This document shows positions 28,207-36,123 of a DNA stretch of 64,000 nt, piece after piece (the stretch's first letter is position 1; each line of letters starts with the position of its first letter). The DNA comes from Brachybacterium kimchii (GTDB lineage Bacteria > Actinomycetota > Actinomycetes > Actinomycetales > Dermabacteraceae). The position numbers and the translations under genes were made by a program. The stretch is from contig NZ_CP097218.1 in assembly GCF_023373525.1 (NCBI RefSeq), forward strand, positions 558,001 to 622,000, given 5' to 3'. The notes beneath the pieces are model-generated. The model made no database searches. It was not told where the DNA came from and worked only from the letters and a program-made list of their open reading frames with translations.

Positions 28207-29760
28207 ATGAGCAGCACCCAGAACCACCCGGGCGCGGATCCCACGCGCCTCTCCGCCGCGGCGCAGGCCCAGGGCCTCGCATCCGGCGACTTCTCCTCCG
28301 AGGAGCTCACCCGCGCCCACCTCGACCGCATCGCGGCCGTGGACGGCGACCTCAACGCCTTCCTCCACGTGAGCGAGGACGCGGCCCTCGAGGTCGCGCG
28401 CGACGTCGATGATCGGCGCGCGGCGGGCGAGCAGCTGCACGCGCTCGCCGGCGTGCCGATCGCCGTCAAGGACGTCGTGGTCACCAAGGGCACGCCCACC
28501 ACGGCCGCCTCGAAGATCCTCGAGGGCTGGGTGCCCCCGTACGACGCGACGCTCGTCGAGAAGCTGCGCGCCGCGCGCCTGCCGATCCTCGGCAAGACCA
28601 ACATGGACGAGTTCGCCATGGGGTCCTCGACCGAGAACAGCGCCTTCGGGCCCACGCGCAACCCCTGGGACCGCGAGCGGATCCCGGGCGGCTCGGGCGG
28701 CGGCAGCGCCGCGGCCGTAGGCGCCTATGAGGCGCCGCTCGCGATCGGCACCGACACCGGCGGCTCGATCCGCCAGCCGGCCTCGGTCACCGGGACCGTC
28801 GGCGTGAAGCCGACCTACGGCTCCGTCTCCCGCTACGGGCTCATCGCGATGGCGAGCTCGCTCGACCAGGCCGGTCCCGTGACCCGCACCGTCGAGGACG
28901 CCGCGCTCCTGCACGAGCTGATCGCGGGCCACGACGCGCGCGACTCGACCTCCCTGCCCGAGGCCGTTCCGGCCTTCGGCGAGGCCGCCCGCCGCAAGGA
29001 CGTCAAGGGCCTGCGCGTGGGCGTCGTCGAGCAGCTCGAGGGCGACGGCTTCGCCCCCGAGGTGCGCGCCCGCTTCGAGGAGTCCCTCGCGGCACTCGAG
29101 CAGGCCGGCGCGGAGATCGTCCGCGTCTCCTGCCCGAACTTCGAGTACGCCCTCGGCGCGTACTACCTGATCATGCCCTCGGAGGCGTCCTCGAACCTCG
29201 CGAAGTTCGACGGCATGCGCTACGGGCTGCGCGTGGTGCCCGAGGACCATCCGACGGCCGAGTCGGTCATGAAGGCCAGCCGCGGCGCCGGCTTCGGCGA
29301 CGAGGTCAAGCGCCGCATCCTGCTGGGCACCTACGCGCTCTCGGCGGGCTACTACGACGCCTACTACGGCAGCGCCCAGAAGGTGCGCACGCTCGTGCAG
29401 CGCGACTTCGCCGGCGCCTTCGAGCAGGTCGACGTGCTCGCCTCTCCGACCTCGCCCACCGTCGCCTTCCGCCTCGGCGAGAAGACCGACGACCCGCTGG
29501 CGATGTACATGAACGACATCGCCACGATCCCCGCGAACCTCGCGGGCGTGCCCGGACTGTCCCTGCCCAGCGGACTCGCGGAGGACGGACTGCCCGCGGG
29601 CGTCCAGTTCCTCGCCCCCGCGCGGGCCGACGAGCGGCTGTACCGGGTGGGCGGCGCGCTCGAGGCGCTGCTCGAGGACTCCTGGGGAGGCCCGCTCCTG
29701 GACCGCGCCCCCGCGCTGACCGGTGCGCAGTCCGGCGCTCAGACCGGAGAGGTGAAGTGA
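28207..29760 (+). CDS. gatA: Asp-tRNA(Asn)/Glu-tRNA(Gln) amidotransferase subunit A
   Basis: A 517-residue amidase-signature enzyme that frees ammonia from glutamine for GatB. The Ser-cisSer-Lys triad is visible: Lys in [10 protein letters not shown] (K88), cis-Ser in [10 protein letters not shown] and the nucleophile Ser in [15 protein letters not shown] 28207 was chosen because GGAGGAG lies 7 nt ahead; GTG 28201, which overlaps the gatC stop, is the alternative. Its stop overlaps the gatB start. Confidence 0.96.
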   Translation: MSSTQNHPGADPTRLSAAAQAQGLASGDFSSEELTRAHLDRIAAVDGDLNAFLHVSEDAALEVARDVDDRRAAGEQLHALAGVPIAVKDVVVTKGTPTTAASKILEGWVPPYDATLVEKLRAARLPILGKTNMDEFAMGSSTENSAFGPTRNPWDRERIPGGSGGGSAAAVGAYEAPLAIGTDTGGSIRQPASVTGTVGVKPTYGSVSRYGLIAMASSLDQAGPVTRTVEDAALLHELIAGHDARDSTSLPEAVPAFGEAARRKDVKGLRVGVVEQLEGDGFAPEVRARFEESLAALEQAGAEIVRVSCPNFEYALGAYYLIMPSEASSNLAKFDGMRYGLRVVPEDHPTAESVMKASRGAGFGDEVKRRILLGTYALSAGYYDAYYGSAQKVRTLVQRDFAGAFEQVDVLASPTSPTVAFRLGEKTDDPLAMYMNDIATIPANLAGVPGLSLPSGLAEDGLPAGVQFLAPARADERLYRVGGALEALLEDSWGGPLLDRAPALTGAQSGAQTGEVK

Positions 29761-31271
29761 TGACGACCATCGATACCGACCTCGTCGACTTCGAGGACGC
29801 GACCGACCGCTACGACCCGGTGCTGGGCATCGAGGTGCACGTGGAGCTCGGCACGGCGACCAAGATGTTCGACGGTGCGCCGAACATCTTCGCCGCCGAC
29901 CCGAACACCGCGATCACCCCGGTGAGCCTGGGCCTGCCCGGCACGCTGCCCGTGGTCAACGAGAAGGCCGTCGAGTACGCGATCACCATCGGCCTCGCGC
30001 TGAACTGCGAGATCGCCGAGTCCTGCCGCTTCGCGCGCAAGCAGTACTTCTACCCCGACCTCACGAAGAACTTCCAGACCTCCCAGTACGACGAGCCGAT
30101 CGCGCACGACGGCTGGGTGGACGTGGAGCTCGAGGACGGCGAGATCGTGCGCGTCGAGATCGAGCGCGCCCACATGGAGGAGGACGCCGGCAAGTCCACG
30201 CACGTGGGCGGCAGCGGCCGCATCCAGGGCGCGACGCACTCCCTCGTGGACTACAACCGCGCGGGCGTGCCGCTCGTGGAGATCGTGACCCGTCCGATCC
30301 CGAACGTGGGCAAGCGGGCCCCGGAGGTCGCCGCCGCCTACGTGCGGACCCTGCGGGACATCTTCCGAGCCCTCGACGTCTCCGAGGCGCGGATGGAGCG
30401 CGGCAACGTCCGGGCCGACGTGAACGTCTCCCTGCGCCCGTCGGCCGATGCGCCGCTGGGCACCCGGACCGAGACGAAGAACGTGAACTCGTTCCGCTCG
30501 ATCGACCGCACGGTGCGCTACGAGATCTCCCGCCAGGCGGGGATCCTCGACGCCGATGGGTCGGTGACCCAGGAGACCCGTCACTTCCACGAGGAGGACG
30601 GCCACACGAGCGCCGGGCGCGTGAAGTCCGACGCCGAGGACTACCGCTACTTCCCCGAGCCCGACCTGGTGCCCGTCGCGCCGAGCCGCGAGTGGGTCGA
30701 GGAGCTGCGGGCGAACCTTCCCGAGCTGCCGGCGGCCCGCCGCCGCCGTCTGCGCGAGGAGTGGGGCTTCAGCGATCTCGAGATGCGCGACGTCATCAAC
30801 GCCGGCGCTCTCGAGGCCATCGAGGCGACCGTGGTCGCGGGCGCGAGCGCCCAGTCCGCCCGCAAGTGGTGGATGGGCGAGCTCGCCCGCACCGCCGGCG
30901 AGCAGGGCGTCGAGCTCGAGGAGCTCACGGCCACCCCGGCGCAGGTCGCCGAGCTCCAGAAGCTCATCGACGACAAGAAGATCAACGACAAGATCGCCCG
31001 TCAGGTGCTCGGCAAGGTGCTCGCGGGCGAGGGTGATCCCGGTGCGATCGTCGAGAAGGAGGGCCTCGCGGTCGTCTCCGACGACTCGGTGCTCACCGGC
31101 GCCGTGGACCAGGCGATCGCCGACAACCCCGACGTGGTCGCCAAGATCCAGGGCGGCAAGGTCCAGGCGATCGGCGCGCTGATCGGGCCCATCATGAAGG
31201 CCACGCGCGGTCAGGCGGACGCCGGCCGCGTGCGCGAGATCATCATGGAGAAGCTGGGCGTCCAGGGCTGA
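29760..31271 (+). CDS. gatB: Asp-tRNA(Asn)/Glu-tRNA(Gln) amidotransferase subunit B
   Basis: A 503-residue GatB, which phosphorylates and amidates mischarged Glu-tRNA(Gln) or Asp-tRNA(Asn). It has [16 protein letters not shown] at the N-terminus, the cradle-domain stretch [31 protein letters not shown], and the C-terminal YqeY-like tail ([19 protein letters not shown]). The start overlaps the gatA stop (TGATG). The operon ends in the hairpin at 31294-31327. The full GatCAB suggests that Gln-tRNA and possibly Asn-tRNA are made by transamidation. Confidence 0.96.
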   Translation: MTTIDTDLVDFEDATDRYDPVLGIEVHVELGTATKMFDGAPNIFAADPNTAITPVSLGLPGTLPVVNEKAVEYAITIGLALNCEIAESCRFARKQYFYPDLTKNFQTSQYDEPIAHDGWVDVELEDGEIVRVEIERAHMEEDAGKSTHVGGSGRIQGATHSLVDYNRAGVPLVEIVTRPIPNVGKRAPEVAAAYVRTLRDIFRALDVSEARMERGNVRADVNVSLRPSADAPLGTRTETKNVNSFRSIDRTVRYEISRQAGILDADGSVTQETRHFHEEDGHTSAGRVKSDAEDYRYFPEPDLVPVAPSREWVEELRANLPELPAARRRRLREEWGFSDLEMRDVINAGALEAIEATVVAGASAQSARKWWMGELARTAGEQGVELEELTATPAQVAELQKLIDDKKINDKIARQVLGKVLAGEGDPGAIVEKEGLAVVSDDSVLTGAVDQAIADNPDVVAKIQGGKVQAIGALIGPIMKATRGQADAGRVREIIMEKLGVQG

Positions 31272-31293
31272 CCGTCCCTCGCAGCTCTGCGCC

Positions 31294-31327
31294 GGAGCGC
31301 CGCACCCCTCGTCGGGTGCGGCGCTCC
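31294..31327. terminator. Hairpin after gatB, possibly bidirectional
   Basis: A perfect 14-bp GC-rich stem (GAGCGCCGCACCC and its complement plus one outer G-C pair) with a 6-nt loop lies 22 bp after the gatB stop and just before the 3' end of the convergent methyltransferase. There is no T run, as is usual in this group. Confidence 0.6.
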
Positions 31328-31334
31328 CGTCGTC

Positions 31335-32054
31335 TCAGGGCCGACGTCGGCACACGAGCTCTCCGCCGCCGTCCCCGGCCTGCTCGAGCACCTCGAAACC
31401 GGCGCTCTCGAGCTCGTGATGGAGGGTCTCCGGCGTGAGGTGGCGGCGCGTCGGCACGTAGCGCGTCCCGCCGATGCGGCGCTCCACATCCCCGGGCGCG
31501 TTCGACGGCGTCCACACGATCCCCGTCCCGTCGTCGCGGATGTCTTCGCCGTACTCCCGGTCCGGATCAGCCGTGGCCGTCGCGATGAGATAGCGACCGG
31601 ACGTCGCCAGACGCTCCCGCACTGCCCGGAAGAGTGCTTCGCGGTCCTCGTCCATCACCACGGACTGCAGGCAGAAGCAGTCCAGGACGAGATCAGCGCT
31701 GATCTCCGGCCCGTCGCCCGCACAGATGTCGCCCACGGAGAACGCGATGTCGAGGTCCTGCAGCGCGGCCCGTTCTCGCGCCACGGTGATCGCATCGGGA
31801 ATCAGATCCATCGCCGTGACGACGCAGCCGTTCGCGGCCAGCCAGCACGCGGCGCCACCTGTGCCGCAGCCGTACTCGAAGACGCTCAGGCCGTTGAGGG
31901 GAGGCGTCAGAACGCGCTCGAGAAAGGGGCGGGCGGCGAAGTTCGCGTATCCGTCGCCGCTGTCGGCGGGGTGCAGGTCGTTCCAATGGTCCAGCCCGTC
32001 TCGTCGGATCCGGGCATAGCCCTGCCGATGCTCGTGCTCGTAGTAGCGGGGCAT
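31335..32054 (-). CDS. SAM-dependent class I methyltransferase
   Basis: A 239-residue protein. Motif I is LSVFEYGCGTGGAACWLAAN, strand 2 ends in VTAMDLIPDA, an acidic pair follows in FSVGDICAGD, and motif IV is LVLDCFCLQSVV. It resembles the thiopurine/Tam-like group with YYEHEHRQGYARI at the start. GAGAGGAGCCGCC is the RBS. Substrate unknown. Confidence 0.85.
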   Translation of the reverse strand: MPRYYEHEHRQGYARIRRDGLDHWNDLHPADSGDGYANFAARPFLERVLTPPLNGLSVFEYGCGTGGAACWLAANGCVVTAMDLIPDAITVARERAALQDLDIAFSVGDICAGDGPEISADLVLDCFCLQSVVMDEDREALFRAVRERLATSGRYLIATATADPDREYGEDIRDDGTGIVWTPSNAPGDVERRIGGTRYVPTRRHLTPETLHHELESAGFEVLEQAGDGGGELVCRRRP

Positions 32055-32221
32055 GAGGCGGCTCCTCTCTGACCGGAAGTCTGACGCGGAGCGCGCCGAA
32101 GAGCCATCGAATACCCGGAGCCGGCGATGCAGCGGGAAGGCGGCGAGGCGGCTCGCGCGCGGAGATCCCGACCCGGGGTTGCACGCCTGGCGAACCGACG
32201 CGAGTGGGATGGGGCGCTGAG

Positions 32222-32285
32222 GCTACGAGTTGCGGTGGATTCTGGTCGCTATCCATTCCGACCAGAATCCACCGCAACTCGTAGC
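32222..32285. repeat. Perfect 27-bp-armed inverted repeat (10-nt loop)
   Basis: Arms 32222-32248 and 32259-32285 are exact reverse complements (outer bases GCTACGAG, inner bases TCTGGTCG) around the loop CTATCCATTC. The arms are less GC-rich than their surroundings. Both flanking genes point away, so it is not an ordinary terminator; a palindromic mobile-repeat remnant or a regulatory RNA hairpin is possible. Confidence 0.8.
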
Positions 32286-32416
32286 GTTCGGGAGGGCATC
32301 GCCCCGCGCGGACGGTCGGCCGCGCGATCGTCCTGAATCAGCTGCCGCTGGCAGGTCCCGCTCGGAGCGCTCGTGCTCCGCTGATGACAGCCGGCCGAAA
32401 CTCCGGTCGTGAGGTC

Positions 32417-32422
32417 TACGCT
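32417..32422 (+). promoter_or_regulatory. -10 element TACGCT for the DinB-like gene
   Basis: TACGCT ends 6 nt before the ATG at 32429 without a ribosome-binding site; this fixes the start at 32429 over the upstream in-frame codon at 32384. Confidence 0.45.
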
Positions 32423-32428
32423 CGCGGC

Positions 32429-32962
32429 ATGGACTACAACGACGTACCCATCGAGGACTGCCTTCGCGGTGGGGAGGGGGAGATGCTCGTCTTCGCCCTG
32501 GATCGCGTGCACCGCCAGTTCGCCTGGAAATCCGGCGGTCTCACGCAGGAGCAGCTCGGCACGCGCCACCCGCCCTCGGGGGTGACGATCGCCGGCACGA
32601 TCGTCCACCTCGCGAAGGTCGAGGAGATGTGGACCGCCTCGGCCGCCGGACGCGCACCCGGCCCGCCCACCACCGGCCCCGAGCCATGGACGGCCTACGA
32701 CGCGGAATGGACCACGGCCGCCGAGAGCCCGCCCGAGGAGCTCTACGCCCTCTGGTACGGCACGATCGGACGCTGCCGCCGGGAGTGGAGCGAGCTGATC
32801 CGGGACGGCGGCCTCGACGAGCTCGTCCAGGACGACCCGGAGTACCAGGTCAGTCGGCGTCGGCGGCTCGTGGACATCCTCGAGGAGAACCTCCTGCACA
32901 CTGGGCAGACGTCCATCGTCCGCGAAGCGATCGACGGACTGGTCGGCAACGACCCGCCGTGA
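32429..32962 (+). CDS. DinB/DUF664 family protein
   Basis: A 177-residue four-helix-bundle protein of the DinB-like (DUF664) type. TIAGTIVHLAKVEEMWTA carries the first metal histidine region and NLLHTGQTSIVREAIDGLVG the C-terminal one. Members include mycothiol/bacillithiol-dependent transferases, so a thiol-dependent detoxification role is possible but not shown. It stands alone between the inverted repeat and the siderophore operon. Confidence 0.82.
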   Translation: MDYNDVPIEDCLRGGEGEMLVFALDRVHRQFAWKSGGLTQEQLGTRHPPSGVTIAGTIVHLAKVEEMWTASAAGRAPGPPTTGPEPWTAYDAEWTTAAESPPEELYALWYGTIGRCRREWSELIRDGGLDELVQDDPEYQVSRRRRLVDILEENLLHTGQTSIVREAIDGLVGNDPP

Positions 32963-33083
32963 TTGGGCACCGCGAATATCCGCCCTGCCTGCGCTTTCGT
33001 CTCGCCAGGCGAGCAATGCTCGGGAACTGTCGGCTATCTCATCCGGGCCGGAAGCCTGCTTGCGCGGCGTCGCTCGAGCACGC

Positions 33084-33102
33084 TTAGGGTAGGCAACCCT
33101 CA
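33084..33102. promoter_or_regulatory. IdeR/DtxR iron box of the siderophore operon
   Basis: TTAGGGTAGGCAACCCTCA matches the actinobacterial DtxR/IdeR consensus TTAGGTTAGGCTAACCTAA at 15 of 19 positions. It lies 50 bp before the decarboxylase start and contains the likely -10 (TAGGGT, 33085-33090). Iron-dependent repression is inferred. Confidence 0.8.
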
Positions 33103-33152
33103 ACGACCGTGGGGCGAGCTTCCGCCCCACCGGCAGGAAGGTTCCGACCCCC

Positions 33153-34760
33153 ATGTCCCAGCTGCTCCCGCAGACCTCTGCGCACGAGCTCCCGGCCTCC
33201 GCCGGCGCCGACGCGCCCCCCGCCCAGCCCTCCGCGGCGACGGCCCCCGCGGCGTCGACCGCGACGGCCACCGCGACCACCGCCTCGACGACCGCACTGC
33301 TCAACGGATCCTCGGCCGACGCCTACTCCGAGCTCCTCCACGAGGTCGTCGACACCGTCGCGGAACGCTTCCGCACCGTCGACGCCCCCTCCGTCGGCCC
33401 CGACCGGCACTCCCTCGAGCGCCTCGTCGAGGACGTGGACCTCGACGGCTCCGGCATCGGCGACCGCGCGGCCCTCGTCGAGGCCGACGCGCTCTATGCG
33501 AGGAACGCCGTCTGGTTCCACCACCCCTCGTACCTCGCGCACCTGAACTGCCCCGTGGTGCTCCCCGCGGTCGCCGCCGAGGCGATGCTCGCCGCGGTGA
33601 ACACGTCCGTGGACACGTTCGACCAGTCGCTCGTCGCGACGCACATGGAGCGGCGCCTCGTGCAGTGGGCCGCGGGCCTCGTCGGATTCGCGAGCGGGGA
33701 CGGCGTCTTCACCTCGGGCGGGACGCAGTCCAACCTGCAGGCGCTGTTCCTGGCGCGCGAGCGGGCTCTGCGTGCGGACCCGCGCGAGCGGACCGACGTG
33801 CTGCCGCGCCTGCGCGTGCTCACCACCGCCGCAAGCCACTTCTCGGTCGCCCGCTCCGCGCACCTGCTGGGGCTCGCCGCCGACTCCGTCATCGCCGTCG
33901 ACTCCGACGCCGACGGGCGGATGGATCCCGCTGACCTGCGGGATCGACTCGCCGCGCTCGAGGCTGCGGGGGAGCGGCCGATGGCCGTCGCCGTCACCGC
34001 CGGCACCACGGACCGCGGGATCATCGACCCGCTGCCGGCCATCGCCGAGACGTGCGAGGAGACCGGGGTCTGGCTGCACGTGGACGCCGCCTACGGGGGA
34101 GGCCTGCTCGTCTCCGAGCGCCGCCGCCACCTGCTCACGGGCATCGAGCGCGCGGACTCCGTGACGATCGACTTCCACAAGACCTTCTTCCAGCCCGTCT
34201 CCTCGAGCGCGATCCTCGTGCGCGATCCCTCGGACCTCTGCGCCGCCGCCTGGCACGCCGACTACCTCAATCCCGCGGCGGAGGCGGCGTCGGCCGAGGC
34301 GGAGCCCAACCAGGTCGACAAGTCGCTGCAGACCACGCGCCGCTTCGACGCCCTCAAGCTCTGGACCACCCTGCGCTCGCTCGGGCCCGGACGCCTCGGC
34401 GAGATGGTCGACGCGGTCTGCGACCTCGCCCTCGAGGTCCGCACGCTGCTGCTCGCCGACCGCGACTTCACCGTGCTGGGCACGAGCGACCTCAGCACCG
34501 TGCTGTTCCGCTTCCAGCCCGAGGGCGTGGATGACCGGACGGCCGACGGGCACGTCGCCCTCATCCGCCGGATCCTCTTCCAGTCCGGCCGCGCGATGGT
34601 CGCCCGCACCACGATCGACGGCGCCCCGTGGCTCAAGCTCACCCTGCTGAACCCCGAGGCGACCCTCACGGACGTCGCCGCCGTGCTCGACCTCGTGCGC
34701 GCGACGGGCCGCGGCCTGCTCGCGGGCAGCCGCCTCGCGGCCGAGGGGAGCGAGCGATGA
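33153..34760 (+). CDS. desA: PLP-dependent lysine/diamine decarboxylase of siderophore synthesis (DesA-like)
   Basis: A 535-residue group II PLP decarboxylase. It shows TSGGTQSNLQALFLARERAL, HVDAAYGGG and the PLP lysine in SVTIDFHKTFFQPVSSSA. In desferrioxamine-type pathways this enzyme turns lysine into cadaverine; the two following genes fit that pathway. A diaminobutyrate or tyrosine decarboxylase is excluded mainly by context. The first 45 residues are Ala/Thr/Pro-rich and poorly conserved. RBS AGGAAGG is upstream; the stop overlaps the next start by 4 bp (ATGA). Probably iron-repressed through the box upstream. Confidence 0.88.
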   Translation: MSQLLPQTSAHELPASAGADAPPAQPSAATAPAASTATATATTASTTALLNGSSADAYSELLHEVVDTVAERFRTVDAPSVGPDRHSLERLVEDVDLDGSGIGDRAALVEADALYARNAVWFHHPSYLAHLNCPVVLPAVAAEAMLAAVNTSVDTFDQSLVATHMERRLVQWAAGLVGFASGDGVFTSGGTQSNLQALFLARERALRADPRERTDVLPRLRVLTTAASHFSVARSAHLLGLAADSVIAVDSDADGRMDPADLRDRLAALEAAGERPMAVAVTAGTTDRGIIDPLPAIAETCEETGVWLHVDAAYGGGLLVSERRRHLLTGIERADSVTIDFHKTFFQPVSSSAILVRDPSDLCAAAWHADYLNPAAEAASAEAEPNQVDKSLQTTRRFDALKLWTTLRSLGPGRLGEMVDAVCDLALEVRTLLLADRDFTVLGTSDLSTVLFRFQPEGVDDRTADGHVALIRRILFQSGRAMVARTTIDGAPWLKLTLLNPEATLTDVAAVLDLVRATGRGLLAGSRLAAEGSER

Positions 34761-36106
34761 GCGCGCCTGCTCCCGCGGACGACGCCCGCGTCCACGACCT
34801 CGTGGGCATCGGCATCGGGCCCTTCGGCCTCGGCATGGCCGCGCTCAGCGAGCCCCTCGAGGACGTCGACGCGATCTTCCTCGACCAGGCGCCCGGCTTC
34901 TCCTGGCATCCCGGGATGATGCTCGACGGCGCGACGATCCAGGTGCCCTTCCTCGCGGACCTGGTGACGATGGCCGACCCCACCTCGCGCTTCTCCTTCC
35001 TGCAGTTCCTCAAGGAGACCGGAAGGCTCTACCCCTTCTACATCCGCGAGTCGTTCTACCCGCTGCGCTCCGAGTACGACCGCTACTGCCGCTGGGTCGC
35101 CGAGCAGCTGAACACGTTGCGCTGGCGGCGCCGCGTCCGCGCGGTCCAGGAGGAGGGCGAGCACCTCCTCGTGGTGGCCGACGTGCTCGACGCGGAGGGC
35201 GCGGTCGTGGGCACCGAGGAGCATCGCGGCCGGCACGTGGTGCTCGGCGTCGGCACGCGGCCCGTGCTGCCGCCCGCCCTCGCAGAGCTCGCCGAGGCGG
35301 CGGACGCGTCGGCCCCGCCCGTGATCCACAGCTCGCAGTACCTGCCCGCGCGCGAGCAGCTGCTGGATGCGGGATCGGTGACGATCGTGGGGAGCGGCCA
35401 GAGCGCCGCGGAGATCTACCGCGATCTGCTCGAGGACGCGGCCGCGCGCGGCACCCGCGTGGACTGGGTGACCCGTTCGCCACGGTTCTTCCCGATGGAG
35501 TACACGAAGCTCACCCTCGAGATGACCTCGCCGGAGTACACGGACCTGTTCCGCTCCCTTCCGGAGGAGCGGCGCGAGAGCCTCGGCCGTGAGCAGCGGA
35601 CCCTGTACAAGGGCATCAGCGGCGACCTGATCGACGACATCCACGACCTGCTCTATCGGCTCAGCCAGGGCGGCGCCGAGGTCCCCACCAGGCTGCTCAC
35701 CGACACCGCCGTGACCGCCGCGCGCCACGACGCGGAGACCGGCGAGCACGTGCTCACCCTCGAGCACGGCGAGCTGGGCACACGGCGCGAGCACCGCACC
35801 CACGCCGTGGTCGCCGCCACCGGGTACCGCTCGAGCGCGCCCGCGCTCCTCGCGCCCCTGGGAGAGAGGATCCGCCGCGACTCCCGCGGCCGGCTCGACG
35901 TCTCCCGCGACTACACGATCGACGACCAGCAGCGGATCCACGTGCTCAACGCCGAGGAGCACACCCACGGCGTCACCGCCCCCGACCTCGGCTTCGGCGC
36001 CTGGCGCGCCTCCGTGGTGCTCGATGCGATCACCGGCCGCGAGCCCTACCCGATCGAGCGCCGCATCGCCTTCCAGACCTTCGGCCTCCCCGCCGACGAC
36101 GCCTGA
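34757..36106 (+). CDS. desB: Lysine/ornithine/cadaverine N-monooxygenase (DesB-like)
   Basis: A 449-residue flavin N-hydroxylating monooxygenase of the IucD/SidA/PvdA group. The FAD motif is LVGIGIGPFGLGMAA, then the substrate-side signature MMLDGATIQVPFLADLVTMA and PTSRFSFLQFL; the NADPH motif is VTIVGSGQSAAEIYRDL, and ATGYR is near the C-terminus. It would hydroxylate cadaverine for hydroxamate formation. It overlaps the decarboxylase stop. Confidence 0.93.
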   Translation: MSAPAPADDARVHDLVGIGIGPFGLGMAALSEPLEDVDAIFLDQAPGFSWHPGMMLDGATIQVPFLADLVTMADPTSRFSFLQFLKETGRLYPFYIRESFYPLRSEYDRYCRWVAEQLNTLRWRRRVRAVQEEGEHLLVVADVLDAEGAVVGTEEHRGRHVVLGVGTRPVLPPALAELAEAADASAPPVIHSSQYLPAREQLLDAGSVTIVGSGQSAAEIYRDLLEDAAARGTRVDWVTRSPRFFPMEYTKLTLEMTSPEYTDLFRSLPEERRESLGREQRTLYKGISGDLIDDIHDLLYRLSQGGAEVPTRLLTDTAVTAARHDAETGEHVLTLEHGELGTRREHRTHAVVAATGYRSSAPALLAPLGERIRRDSRGRLDVSRDYTIDDQQRIHVLNAEEHTHGVTAPDLGFGAWRASVVLDAITGREPYPIERRIAFQTFGLPADDA

Positions 36107-36123
36107 CCCACCAGGAGACCCCC

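Larger units (their letters stand above)
32055..32428. other. 374-bp intergenic region between divergent genes
   Basis: It holds no convincing gene. Its contents are the methyltransferase promoter side, a large perfect inverted repeat at 32222-32285, and the promoter of the DinB-like gene at the right end. Short frames across it arise from the inverted repeat and read nearly the same on both strands. Confidence 0.6.

Noticed and set aside
34757..36106. N-hydroxylase as a general Baeyer-Villiger monooxygenase
   Set aside because: The MMLDGATIQVPFLADL motif and the siderophore context fit the lysine/ornithine N-hydroxylase group.
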